This document shows positions 33,461 through 42,882 of a stretch of DNA of 64,000 bases, piece by piece. Position 1 is the stretch's first letter. The number at the start of each line of letters is the position of its first letter. Below the pieces are notes generated by a model. It made no database searches, was not told the origin of the DNA, and saw only the letters and a list, made by a program, of their open reading frames with translations. Position numbers and translations under genes: made by a program. The DNA comes from Myxococcales bacterium (GTDB taxonomy: Bacteria > Myxococcota > Myxococcia > Myxococcales > Myxococcaceae). The stretch lies in NCBI GenBank assembly GCA_003153055.1, contig PMBV01000034.1, positions 1 to 64,000 of the forward strand. Reading direction: 5' to 3'.

Positions 33461-33902
33461 CGAAACAATCATCCAACACCTCAGCGAGTACGAGAACCGG
33501 TTGCTCGCCGAAATCGCCCAAGCGCGCAAGTCGGGGCGAGGCAAGAACTACCTGCAGAACCCTGAAGACAAGCTGAGGTGGCTAGAGACTGCAAGGGAGT
33601 ATGCGGTTCGGTTCAGGGAAGGACAGGGGGTCGGCGGGGCTGTCGGCATCGAGACCGGACCGGGCGCAATCGTCACAGCTGCGATTGGAGGGCTCGTCGG
33701 CGGGATCGTGGGATTCTTTTTGGGCGAAGAGACCGTGGACGAACTCTACCGCGGAGTCGAGAAGGTACCGGAACTGTTCCGCGACACGCCGCGGCTGCTC
33801 GAGACAACTACTCTGATGTTCGGCTCCGACGAAGCCAGGAGGGCCTACGGAGACCTGAAGGAGCTCGAAACAGGCGAGCGGCCGGTTTGGGATCTATTCT
33901 AA
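33450..33902 (+). pseudogene. 5'-truncated toxin-like fragment with Gly-zipper segment
   Basis: The plus-strand frame from about 33450 reads as protein (FLEYETIIQHLSEYENRLL ... ETGERPVWDLF) but has no start codon for a full gene. The middle contains VGIETGPGAIVTAAIGGLVG GIVGFFLG-type residues (about 33640-33725), a Gly-rich hydrophobic stretch as in membrane-active toxin tails. It is followed 17 bases later by a small gene. A free C-terminal toxin fragment followed by an immunity-like gene is the layout of polymorphic-toxin orphan modules. Coding is less GC-rich than neighbours. Confidence 0.5.
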
Positions 33903-33919
33903 ATAGACCAGGAGCAACC

Positions 33920-34582
33920 ATGAAACCGAATGACAGCAAAGAATTCGCGGCCGGTGCTGTCGCTCGTAGCATATTGGCGGAACCCCATGGCGCAATGAAC
34001 CCCGAAAGCGTCTGGTCCCGTGCGGGAGCAGAATCTGTGTTGTCAGGACGCCTGACCGATCCCCCGATCACCACACTGAAAGAGCTTACTTTCCCGGACC
34101 GCGCATGGGACAATCAACCCTGGCCCTCTGAGCATGTATTGGAAAGAGGCCAGTGCCTTTCAGATTGTCATCTTCTGGCCATTGCCGTTCACGACTGCGC
34201 CTGGCTGCAACAGATGCACCAGGTTTGGGAAGACGCGCCAGTCGCCTTTGAGTGGCGGTTGCTTTCGCAACTTCAAATCGGACTCGGTCTACGGCCTCAG
34301 GGCCTCCAACCTCGCGTTTGGACTCAGGACGACAGCGACTTTCTCATTGAGGCGGATGCTTTAGAGCGAGACACCCCCGCTGGCAGAGCCTGGGTCGCAC
34401 TCGCGGCTGGGGATGCCCGTGCGGCTCAGATCGCGGTGGGTGAGTATCGAGCCGAGTTGGAGAGGTGGCAAAATGGGTGGAACGACGCAGTTGGCGAGGG
34501 TGTCCGACGTATCTTGGGTTACCCAGGAAGGGTGCTCCGCGTGGAGCTGCGGGCGCTTCAGGCGCTGCTTTCCGGCGTGTAG
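33920..34582 (+). CDS. Hypothetical protein, possible immunity protein
   Basis: 220 residues from the ATG at 33920 with AGGAGC nine bases upstream. No signal or membrane segment. It is acidic overall and rich in Trp (FEWRLLSQLQIGLGLRPQGLQP, EVYRAEL-type helices at the end). It lies 17 bases downstream of the toxin-tail fragment and has lower GC than the core. The pairing suggests an immunity protein, but no family is recognised. It runs convergently into the EGF-like lipoprotein. Confidence 0.6.
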   Translation: MKPNDSKEFAAGAVARSILAEPHGAMNPESVWSRAGAESVLSGRLTDPPITTLKELTFPDRAWDNQPWPSEHVLERGQCLSDCHLLAIAVHDCAWLQQMHQVWEDAPVAFEWRLLSQLQIGLGLRPQGLQPRVWTQDDSDFLIEADALERDTPAGRAWVALAAGDARAAQIAVGEYRAELERWQNGWNDAVGEGVRRILGYPGRVLRVELRALQALLSGV

Positions 34583-34613
34583 CGGCCCACCTGCGTCCGA
34601 TGGTGATGATCAC

Positions 34614-36011
34614 TCAAAGCGGCTCGGGGCTCCCGAAGTAGGCCTTGGAGAGTGACTGAAACTGCCCATTGTCGGTCGTGAGGCCGGTGCAGCTCTTCTC
34701 GCCCCTCCCGAACACGACGCCGAGACCACCCGCTGCCACCAGCTCAGCCGGGTGGGTCAAGAAGTAGTGCTCTCGGTTGTCTCGATAGTGATTGGTGGTC
34801 CCTCCCGGCGTCGTGCTGGGAGCTCCCATCGGCGTCTGCCACCAGACCAGCGGCTTCTTGAGCCCGACGTAATACGCCTTCGCCTCGGCGAGATGCTCCC
34901 GGAAGTTGGGGCTCGTCGTGTTGCTCTCGTCCCAGTACCAACCGCTGCCCTTTCGGTTGCAGTTGGCGTTGGTGCCACTCTCGAAGCAGCCGGAATCCCT
35001 GTCGAGCGTCTGGATGACGGTGAAGTCGCCGTCGGCCACCCCGACCTTGCTCATGAAGGTCACCACCGCCGCCTGCGACTCGCCTCCCCAAGGTGAGGGC
35101 GAGAAGCCGACCAGCGCCTTGGGTGCCCTCTTTCGCGCCAGGCGCACCAGGCACCTTCCGAACCCGGTCACGTCGTTCGGGAGATCGCTGCAATCGGCGC
35201 AGATCTGCACCTGAACGGGGAGCTTGGTCGGGTCAGACTGGGCGAGCTGTGCGTAGCCCCAGAAGTCGGGCTCAAATTGTACCAAGGTTGGCTTGTCGTA
35301 CGTGCGCAGTTGCTCGAAGAGAATCGTCGCGTCGTGCCAATACTCGGTCATGAAGTCGACTGTGTTGACTCCGCTGATGTCACCGTCGCTGAGACTCGCC
35401 ATCATATACAACGTGTACATCGGCACCGCTCCGACCGAGGCGGCAGCTCGAGCCACCACGTTGACGTACGCTCCCGCTGGCGTGTTGTAATTGACCCACC
35501 CGTCGGTGCTCCCAAGGCCCGGGAGGTACCGTTCGTAGATGTCGACTTTGAGCCCCTGCGTGAGGAGATCCTTCGCCTCCGCTCCGCCGCCCGTGCCCAC
35601 CAGCAGCCGGGCAGGAAGGCCGAGCTTGGCCGCCAGCTCGGCCGGAGAGGCATCGCCTACCTTGGTGCAGGTCGCCCCATCGCCGGAATAGCCCGACACG
35701 CAGCTGCAGCGATGGCCGCCCACCAGGTCGGTGCAGGTGGCGTTGGAGTCGCACTGAGCCGTGCCATTCTCGCACTCCTGGCTGACCGTCCCTCCGCCTC
35801 CGCCAGTCGCGCCGCCACCACCCGAGCCTCCACCTGCCGAGCCGCCGGCACCCGAGGCTCCACCGCCCGTTGAGCCGCCACCGGCCACGCGACCACCAGC
35901 CACGCCACCACCATCGAGAGCGCTCGCATCCACAGCGCCGGTGAGTCCGACGCACCCCGTGGCGACCACCGCCGTGCTCGCGGCCAGGAGCCCAAGCACT
36001 ACCCTTCGCAT
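34614..36011 (-). CDS. Lipoprotein with Gly-rich linker, EGF-like domain and glycoside-hydrolase-like domain
   Basis: About 465 residues from the ATG at 36011; the frame also allows an earlier start at 36035. The signal peptide ends at VVATGC (lipobox). A Gly/Ala/Ser linker (residues about 30-75) leads to an EGF-like module: CENGTAQCDSNATCTDLVGG then HRCSCVSGYSGDGATC, six Cys in calcium-EGF spacing. The remaining 300 residues look like a TIM-barrel (VDIYERYLPG, PTLVQFEPDFWGYAQ, FTVIQTLDRDSGC, KKPLVWWQTPMG), with paired acidic residues reminiscent of glycoside hydrolases. A surface role in glycan processing is likely; the family is not fixed. Confidence 0.8.
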   Translation of the reverse strand: MRRVVLGLLAASTAVVATGCVGLTGAVDASALDGGGVAGGRVAGGGSTGGGASGAGGSAGGGSGGGGATGGGGGTVSQECENGTAQCDSNATCTDLVGGHRCSCVSGYSGDGATCTKVGDASPAELAAKLGLPARLLVGTGGGAEAKDLLTQGLKVDIYERYLPGLGSTDGWVNYNTPAGAYVNVVARAAASVGAVPMYTLYMMASLSDGDISGVNTVDFMTEYWHDATILFEQLRTYDKPTLVQFEPDFWGYAQLAQSDPTKLPVQVQICADCSDLPNDVTGFGRCLVRLARKRAPKALVGFSPSPWGGESQAAVVTFMSKVGVADGDFTVIQTLDRDSGCFESGTNANCNRKGSGWYWDESNTTSPNFREHLAEAKAYYVGLKKPLVWWQTPMGAPSTTPGGTTNHYRDNREHYFLTHPAELVAAGGLGVVFGRGEKSCTGLTTDNGQFQSLSKAYFGSPEPL

Positions 36012-36130
36012 CAGGGGTCTTTTCTCAAGGCGCACGGCGCAACTGTGCCACAGACAAACGCCCCATCAAGGTGGGACGATGTGTCAGCAGTACACCTCGT
36101 GCCACCGGTAAGTGGAGTGCGCCTCGCGCC

Positions 36131-37756
36131 CTACTGCGGCCCGATGACGACCGAGCTGGCCTTGAGCTGCGGCGCGTGGGCCTGGAACGTGAGGTCGGGG
36201 TGCTTCTGCTCCGCGTGGGCCAGCGCCCAGTCGTCGCGGAACAGCACCAGCGGCAGCCCGTCGCGATCCTGCACCGTCTGGCGATTGCCCTCCCAGTCGA
36301 AGGTGCGGGGGTCGAACTTCTCGGCCACGACCCAGCGCGCGTGGCTGTAGGGCAGTTTGTCCACCAAGATGTTGGCCCCGTACTCGTGCTCCATTCGGTA
36401 CTGGAGCACCTCGAACTGCAGCTGGCCCACCACGCCCACGATGGGGTCCTTCATACCCATCTGCAGCTGCTGGAAGATCTGAATCGTCCCCTCCTCGGCG
36501 AGCTGCTCGAGGCCCTTCTCCATCTGCTTGCGCTTGAGCGGATCCTTCGTGCGCACCACGGCGAAGAACTCCGGTGAGAACCGGGGCACGCACTCGAAGT
36601 CGAACGCGCCCGACGCCACCAGCGTGTCGCCGATGCGGAACAAGCCGGGGTCGAAGAGGCCGATGACGTCACCGGGCCAGGCGTCTTCGATGGCGGTGCG
36701 CTCGGAGGCCATGAACTGGGTGGGCTTGGCCAGCCGCACGTCTTTCTCGAGGCGCACGTGCCTCGCCGTCATGCCCTTGAGGTACCGGCCCGACACCACC
36801 CGCAGGAACGCGATGCGGTCTCGGTGCAAAGGGTCCATGTTCGCCTGAATCTTGAAGACGAAGCCGGTGAAGGTCTCCTTGTCCGGCTCGATGAAGCCGG
36901 CGCTCGACGGCCGGCCTGACGGCGGAGGCGCCATCTCGAGAAAGGCGTCGAGAAAGGGCCGCACCCCGAAGTTCGTCATCGCCGAGCCGAAGAACATCGG
37001 CGACAGCTCGCCCGCCCGCACCCGCTCGATGGAGAACTCGTCACCGCCGATGTCGAGCAGCTCGATGTCGTCTCTGAGGGTCCCAAGCTCGTTCTCGCTC
37101 AACACCTGGGTGATCTCCGGGGAGTCGAGGGGCACCACCCGCTCCTCGACCTCGCTCTCGCCGTGCCGGCCCACCGATTGAAAGACGTGCACCTCCTTGG
37201 TGCGGCGATCGTACACCCCGCGAAACTCGGGGCCCGAGCCGATGGGCCAGTTCATCGGGAAGGCGCGAATGCCGAGCACCTTCTCGAGCTGGTCCATCAG
37301 ATCCAGCGGGCTCAAGCCGTAGCGGTCGAGCTTGTTGGCGAAGGTGAAGATGGGAATGCCCCTGAGCCGGCACACCTTGAACAGCTTGATGGTCTGAGGC
37401 TCGACACCCTTGGCTGCGTCCATCAACATCACCGCCGAGTCGGCCGCCGACAGCGTGCGGTAGGTGTCCTCCGAGAAGTCCTGGTGGCCCGGGGTGTCGA
37501 GCAGGTTCACCGCGTGCTCCCGATAGGTGAATTGCAGCACCGATGACGTCACCGAGATGCCGCGCTCCTTCTCGATGGCCATCCAGTCGCTGGTGGCGTA
37601 GCGCTTGGCCCGCCGCGCCTTGACGCTGCCGGCCAGGTGAATCGCGCCGCCGTACAGCAAGAGCTTCTCGGTCAAGGTCGTCTTGCCCGCGTCGGGGTGA
37701 GAGATGATGGCGAAGGTCCGCCGCCGCGCGATTTCCCGTTCGAGCTCCACTGACAT
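36131..37756 (-). CDS. prfC: Peptide chain release factor 3
   Basis: 541 residues from the ATG at 37756. RF3 is a ribosome-bound GTPase that recycles RF1/RF2 after termination. G1 SHPDAGKTTLTE (residues about 18-29), G3 LLDTPGHQDFSEDTYR and G4 FANKLDR are all present, with IEKERGISVTSSVLQF as switch I. RF3-specific sequence continues (GPEFRGVYDRRTKEVHVF, FFGSAMTNFGVRPFLD, GVVGQLQFEVLQYRMEHEY). Full length and intact. Stand-alone on the minus strand, divergent from the TPR lipoprotein gene. Confidence 0.97.
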   Translation of the reverse strand: MSVELEREIARRRTFAIISHPDAGKTTLTEKLLLYGGAIHLAGSVKARRAKRYATSDWMAIEKERGISVTSSVLQFTYREHAVNLLDTPGHQDFSEDTYRTLSAADSAVMLMDAAKGVEPQTIKLFKVCRLRGIPIFTFANKLDRYGLSPLDLMDQLEKVLGIRAFPMNWPIGSGPEFRGVYDRRTKEVHVFQSVGRHGESEVEERVVPLDSPEITQVLSENELGTLRDDIELLDIGGDEFSIERVRAGELSPMFFGSAMTNFGVRPFLDAFLEMAPPPSGRPSSAGFIEPDKETFTGFVFKIQANMDPLHRDRIAFLRVVSGRYLKGMTARHVRLEKDVRLAKPTQFMASERTAIEDAWPGDVIGLFDPGLFRIGDTLVASGAFDFECVPRFSPEFFAVVRTKDPLKRKQMEKGLEQLAEEGTIQIFQQLQMGMKDPIVGVVGQLQFEVLQYRMEHEYGANILVDKLPYSHARWVVAEKFDPRTFDWEGNRQTVQDRDGLPLVLFRDDWALAHAEQKHPDLTFQAHAPQLKASSVVIGPQ

Positions 37757-37929
37757 GGGGTGGCCCTTAACAAAGGCCGCCGCCACCACCAGCTCGAAAG
37801 CGACAGCCCGTGGCCCCAGGCCCGCGCCCCGAAGAGAAACCGCCCGCCCGGCGCCTAGTTGGCCCTTGGCACGCGGCTCGCTCTGGAGGTCCGTCGGGAA
37901 GCACACTCTCTCCCCGAAAGGCCGAACCC

Positions 37930-38856
37930 ATGAAGAAGAAGATCCTCGCTGCCTGCGTCGCCGCCCTGAGCCTCGCCGCCTGCGATGAGCAGCGGCCCAC
38001 GCCCGTCGTGGCCCCCATCGCCGTCGCCCCCGTGGCGCTCAGGCTCGAGCCGATTCCCCTCGCCGTCGCCGTCATCGACGCGGGCGCCGTCGACCCGCTG
38101 AGCCTCGCCCACGACTCGCCGAGCGTCGATCACCTCGCGCGCTCACGAGAATTGGCCGAGGAAGGCGACGTCAAGGGCGCGCTGGTCGAGGCTCGGCGTG
38201 CCCTGTACTCGACCCCGGGCGACGAAGAGACGCTGCGGCAGCTGGCCCGGCTCGCCCGCCGAGCCAAGGAGCACCAACTGGCCGACGAGGCCTGGGGCCG
38301 CCTGGCGCAGCTCGGCGACGGCGACGCCACGCCCCTCATTCAGCAGGCCCGCTGCCGCCTCGCCCTCAAGGACTACCGCGGAGTGGTGCAGGCCGGCCGA
38401 GGCGCCAGCGAGCGCGACGAGGGCAACCCCGAGGCATACCAGGTGACGGGCCTCGGCCACCTCGGGCTCAGAGAGCTTCCCCAGGCAATCTCGAGCTTCG
38501 AGAAGGTGGTGGAGCTCGAGCCCAACCACGGCTGGGCCCTCAACGACCTCGGCTTCGCGTACCTCCGAGCCAACGAAAATGTTCGCGCCGTCGAGGCCCT
38601 GGAGCGCGCCGCCGCCCTCCTCCCCCAGGCCGCCATGGTGCACAACAACCTCGGGGTTGCGCTCGATCGAGTGGGCGCCACCGAGGCCGCCAAGCGGGCC
38701 TTTCATCAGGCGATGGACCTCTCGCCCAAGTACGTCAAGCCGCGGGTCAACGCCGCCCGCATGGCCAAAGCCGAGAAAAGCCCAGTCTCCCCGCTGGATT
38801 CGCCGGAGAGCCTGAGCGATGTGCCCGCCGATGCGCACCCGCTCCCACCGCAGTGA
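37930..38856 (+). CDS. TPR lipoprotein
   Basis: 308 residues from the ATG at 37930. Signal peptide MKKKILAACVAALSLAAC with lipobox LAAC (Cys at about 18). Four or more TPR units follow: RSRELAEEGDVKGALVEARRAL, YRGVVQAGRGASERDEGNPEAY, AISSFEKVVELEPNHGWALNDLG, NVRAVEALERAAALLPQAAMVHNNLG. It likely mediates protein assembly at the outer membrane. The ATG at 37930 is the only start consistent with the signal peptide; the upstream frame is antisense to prfC. Tail is Pro-rich. Confidence 0.88.
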   Translation: MKKKILAACVAALSLAACDEQRPTPVVAPIAVAPVALRLEPIPLAVAVIDAGAVDPLSLAHDSPSVDHLARSRELAEEGDVKGALVEARRALYSTPGDEETLRQLARLARRAKEHQLADEAWGRLAQLGDGDATPLIQQARCRLALKDYRGVVQAGRGASERDEGNPEAYQVTGLGHLGLRELPQAISSFEKVVELEPNHGWALNDLGFAYLRANENVRAVEALERAAALLPQAAMVHNNLGVALDRVGATEAAKRAFHQAMDLSPKYVKPRVNAARMAKAEKSPVSPLDSPESLSDVPADAHPLPPQ

Positions 38857-38868
38857 GGGGTGAGGGGT

Positions 38869-38898
38869 GAGACGTCTCACGAGCGCGACGCGTCGTGA
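38869..38898 (+). terminator. Palindromes downstream of TPR gene
   Basis: GAGACGTCTC at 38869-38878 is a perfect palindrome, and TCACGA (38877-38882) pairs with TCGTGA (38893-38898) around a GC-rich loop. They lie just after the TPR lipoprotein stop. There is no U-tract, so termination is only a guess. Confidence 0.25.
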
Positions 38899-38991
38899 GG
38901 GCCCCCTGCTTCTAGGCGCGGGGGCTGTTCCTACTCGCCTCGGGCCGATGTCGAAGAAGTGTCTCTTGTGCGCCCCTCTCGCCGTGATTAA

Positions 38992-39231
<240 letters not shown>

Positions 39232-39294
39232 CGCGACCGTCGGTCAAGGGCGACGCGGTGCTGCTCGCAGCGCGCGCCCTCGCCGCCGGGCTGG

Positions 39295-42200
39295 TCATGG
39301 TGCGACCCCGTGCACCTTCTCTGACAGGAAGCGCTTGACCAGCACCCCGAGCTCGGGGTCCCTCTTCGAGCTCACCTTGGCATACGCCGCGCGGGACACC
39401 TCGGAGAGCCCGAGCACCTGCCCCAGGCGCCCGCGCAAGAGCCACTGGCCGTCATCGGGCTTGCCTCCCAGGCGCGCCAGCCGCTTCTCGCCAAACTCGG
39501 CGGCGTCGAGCACCCGCCCCCGCTCGAGGAGCACCATCGCCGCGGTGTGCAGCGCCGCCTCGCTGGCCTCACCCGCCTCCGCCAGCCTCAGGGCATCACG
39601 CTCGAGCTCGTCGTCGATGGGCCCCGCGAGGAGACGCGCCCACACGAGGTTGTTGCGCACGTCGACGCCCTGCACGTGGTCGCGCTGGAGCGCCTCGAGC
39701 GTCTTGGCCGCCTCGCGGTATCGGCCCTGGTGGAGCTCGGCCAAGGACTTCAGCTCTCGCCACTGGGGGTTCTGGGGGTCCTTCTTCAAGGCGGCCTCGA
39801 GGCGCTGGCTGGCCTCCTCGTAGCGGCCGCTCTTGTACTGGAGCGTGGCGAGGTACTGCCACATCCACGGCTCGTTCTCCGTGCGGGCGAGGGGCTCCAG
39901 GGCCCGGGCGGCCCACTCGAACTTGCCCTGTCGATCGAGGGTGCGCACCAAGGTGGCGTCAGCGCCCCGGCGCAGCGAGCCCGACAACCCGGAGCGCCCC
40001 GTGTCGAGGGCCGCCAGCACGGCGGGCGGAGCGCTCTCGGCCATGTCGGAGTAGACGACGCGAGCCACGGCGGCGGCGAAGCGAACCTTCGCGCCATCGC
40101 TCCGCTCGGTCTGGCTCCAGAAGTCGGTCAACAGCTTGGCCGCTCCGTTGTCGATGTGCCGCGCGGCCAGCTCGTCGACGTACCAGCCGATCCACGCCGC
40201 CGACGAGGCCGCGTCGCCCCGCTCGGCCGCGGCCCAGGCGCGATCAGCCATGTGCACCGCCTTGCCCAGAGACTCGAGCTTGAGCGCCCCGCCCTCCTTC
40301 ACCCAGTACGACACCGAAGCCATGGCGGTCTGCTCGGGCAGCTCACAGGCCACCCGGGTGGCCGCGCCCTTGACGTCGACGCTGCAGGCACCCCGGGCGT
40401 AGAGCTGGTCGAAGGCGAAGGCGCGCTCGAGCCCAGGCAGGCGCACGAAGCCGAACTCCGCCGGGTTGCTGTCGAGCTCCGTTCGGCCCGAGCTCGAGGC
40501 CAGCGCGGCTAAGCGATGGGCCGCGTCGGAGGGCGACGAGGCGTTGGAGATCTGCGCGTACACGGTGCGCGCGGCGGCCTCGGCGGTGGACACGTCGACG
40601 CGATCCGGCGCCCGCGCCAGGCCCTGGTGCAGCTCTCTCATCGCGGAGATCTCCCGCGTCAGCACGGGGTCGTCGGGGATCTGGCTCAAGTACGAGGAGG
40701 CCTCGTCGTACTGCCTCAGGTAGGCGAAGGCGCCGTAGCCGAGGGCGAGGGCCGTCAGCCGCTCCTTGGGCTCGGCGATGCGCCCGGCGCGGCGCAAGAA
40801 TCCCTCAGTGCCCTGGCTGAGCAGCTCGAGCACTGTCTTGAGCGGCCCCTCGACCTCCTTGAGCGACGGCTCGGCGTCGAGCAGCGCGCGGGCGTCGTTC
40901 ACCCGCCCTGCCTGGAGGTAAATCTCCAGCAACATCTCGATGGCAGTGCGGGGCGCCTCGTGGCGGCCGACCATCGCCTCGAGCAACCCGGCCGCCTCCT
41001 GGACGTCGCCGGTCCACGTGGACTCGGGCTCGCCGTTGGCGTTGCGGCGAAGCGTGTCGGCCAGGGCCACCGTCGCCCAGCTGTGCTCCGGGTCGATCTG
41101 CTGGGCCCGGCGCAGGCACTCCACGGCCCGGTCGCGCTGGAACGGCGCCCGGTAGGCCACCCCGTAGGCGTCGCGTCGGGCGACGTCGCCGCACACCATG
41201 GCCACCAGGGCGTCGGAGGGCGCGTCTTTCGAGGCCCGCTCGGTCTCCCGCTGGGCCAGCTCGCCCAGGCCGAGTTGCACCAGGATGCGCGCATACCGGG
41301 CTCGGGTGCTCCCATCGGCGGGCTTCTCGGCCAGCCACTTCTTCAAGAGCCCCATGGCCTCGGCCGGCTTCCGCTCTCGGAGCAGCTCCAGCGGGGCGAA
41401 GAAGGCCGTCACCGTCGGCATCGGCTCCTCGAAGCGCTTCCACAGGGCCACCCGAAACGCCTTCACGTCGTCGACCGACCAGTCCACTCGCTTCACCTCG
41501 AAGCGGAACCGCGCCTCCACGGTGCCTTCGTCGACGCGGGTGAAGGACTCGGTCCAGGTGGAGGGGCCCATCTCGAGCGCGCGGTCGGGCGGCAGCGGCG
41601 CGAGCGCGAAGCGCGGTGGGAGCACCAGGCGGTAGACCCGCTCGATGATGGGCCGGTTGTCGAGCGAGACCGCGCGCTGCTCGAGCTCCTCCTCGGTGTG
41701 ACCGGTGCGATCGAGGGTGCGCTGCCGTTGGTCCTTCTTCTGCGCGTCGGTGCGAGGGTCGCCGCCGGGTCCTGGGCCGGGGAGCCAGGAAGGGAGCGCG
41801 TCGTCGACGATGCGCGAGGGCAGCCGCACTTCCATCTTCTGATCGCCCGTGTCGAGGGCGCCGACCTCGTGGCGTTGCACCGTCACGGTGACCGGCCCGT
41901 CGCCAGGCCGACAGCCCGTCACCGCCGCCGAGAAGGGCGTGTCGCCCATCACCTTCTTCACCGTGGGCTCGGCCAGCTCGTGGGCCACCCCGTCGTCGCA
42001 CCCCGCCACGGCGCCGCGCACCGAGCCCTCGGCGGCCTGGGAGAATTCGAGGGTGGCCGACCCGCTCCCGCTCCCGAAGGAGGCGGCGGTCAGCTCGAAG
42101 CGCTGGGTGACGACGAAGCGGGACTCGGCCCGCGAGGGCGTGGGCGAGAGGCCGGTCGTGCCCTCCGAGATGATGAGGGCCCGCTGGTCTCGCTCCGCCG

Positions 42201-42822
42201 GGGGGACACTCCCCACCGGGAAGCCAGGCGCGGTGGCGTCGAGCCACGCTTCGGTCAGCGTGGGCGAGGTGGCGGGAACGTGGACGATCATGTGGTTGAA
42301 GGCACCCAGCCCAGGCGCGCCATCTCGGGCCGGGGGACCCTCGGCCATCACCAGGGCCACGTCGGCCGGCACGCCGGAGTGCCTCAACGCCAACGCCGCC
42401 AGCACGGCCATGTCCTTGCAGTCACCGAAGCCTCGGGAGAGGACGACGGAGGGCGGCGTGGGCGCGATGGCGCCGTCACCCAGGTGCACCGCGGTGTACC
42501 GCACCCGCTCCGACAGCCAGCGGAGGACGGCGGCGATGCGCTCGTCCCGGGTCTTGGCGCGGGCCACCACGGGCTCGAGGGCGGAGAGATCGACCCGGTC
42601 GGCGAAGGCTGGCTCGATGAGGTGCCGGTAGCGCTGGGCCACCTTGGCCCACGACTCGGCGGTCGACCAGGTGAAGCGCGGCGCCTGCTCCCTGAGCTCG
42701 GGGACCGTCAACGCGAAGGGGGAGAAGCGCAGCTCGTCGACGTCGAGGGCCACCCGCTGGGTGTCACCGTGCCGGGTGACGGGAGGCGATGGCACGCCGA
42801 CGACCTCGAGCTTCAGTGGCAC
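39295..42822 (-). CDS. DUF3857/transglutaminase-like large TPR protein, C-terminal part
   Basis: 1175 residues opening on a GTG. The transglutaminase core is intact: SRGFGDCKDMAVLAALALR (Cys at residue 135), FNHMIVHV (His), EAWLDATAPG (Asp). The following 950 residues are helical with many TPR-like repeats (AARALEPLARTENEPWMWQYLATLQYKSGRYEEAS near the end). Such proteins are usually envelope-associated and over 1000 residues. This ORF begins 20 codons after the in-frame TAG that ends the 220-residue ORF at 42883; both are in the same frame, so they look like one broken 1416-codon gene. GTG at 42822 is probably not the true start. Confidence 0.85.
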   Translation of the reverse strand: MPLKLEVVGVPSPPVTRHGDTQRVALDVDELRFSPFALTVPELREQAPRFTWSTAESWAKVAQRYRHLIEPAFADRVDLSALEPVVARAKTRDERIAAVLRWLSERVRYTAVHLGDGAIAPTPPSVVLSRGFGDCKDMAVLAALALRHSGVPADVALVMAEGPPARDGAPGLGAFNHMIVHVPATSPTLTEAWLDATAPGFPVGSVPPAERDQRALIISEGTTGLSPTPSRAESRFVVTQRFELTAASFGSGSGSATLEFSQAAEGSVRGAVAGCDDGVAHELAEPTVKKVMGDTPFSAAVTGCRPGDGPVTVTVQRHEVGALDTGDQKMEVRLPSRIVDDALPSWLPGPGPGGDPRTDAQKKDQRQRTLDRTGHTEEELEQRAVSLDNRPIIERVYRLVLPPRFALAPLPPDRALEMGPSTWTESFTRVDEGTVEARFRFEVKRVDWSVDDVKAFRVALWKRFEEPMPTVTAFFAPLELLRERKPAEAMGLLKKWLAEKPADGSTRARYARILVQLGLGELAQRETERASKDAPSDALVAMVCGDVARRDAYGVAYRAPFQRDRAVECLRRAQQIDPEHSWATVALADTLRRNANGEPESTWTGDVQEAAGLLEAMVGRHEAPRTAIEMLLEIYLQAGRVNDARALLDAEPSLKEVEGPLKTVLELLSQGTEGFLRRAGRIAEPKERLTALALGYGAFAYLRQYDEASSYLSQIPDDPVLTREISAMRELHQGLARAPDRVDVSTAEAAARTVYAQISNASSPSDAAHRLAALASSSGRTELDSNPAEFGFVRLPGLERAFAFDQLYARGACSVDVKGAATRVACELPEQTAMASVSYWVKEGGALKLESLGKAVHMADRAWAAAERGDAASSAAWIGWYVDELAARHIDNGAAKLLTDFWSQTERSDGAKVRFAAAVARVVYSDMAESAPPAVLAALDTGRSGLSGSLRRGADATLVRTLDRQGKFEWAARALEPLARTENEPWMWQYLATLQYKSGRYEEASQRLEAALKKDPQNPQWRELKSLAELHQGRYREAAKTLEALQRDHVQGVDVRNNLVWARLLAGPIDDELERDALRLAEAGEASEAALHTAAMVLLERGRVLDAAEFGEKRLARLGGKPDDGQWLLRGRLGQVLGLSEVSRAAYAKVSSKRDPELGVLVKRFLSEKVHGVAP

Positions 42823-42882
42823 CGACGCCGGGGCCTCGACCGAGAGGCGAATTCGTCGAAGGGGCTCGAAGCTCCAGAGGTC

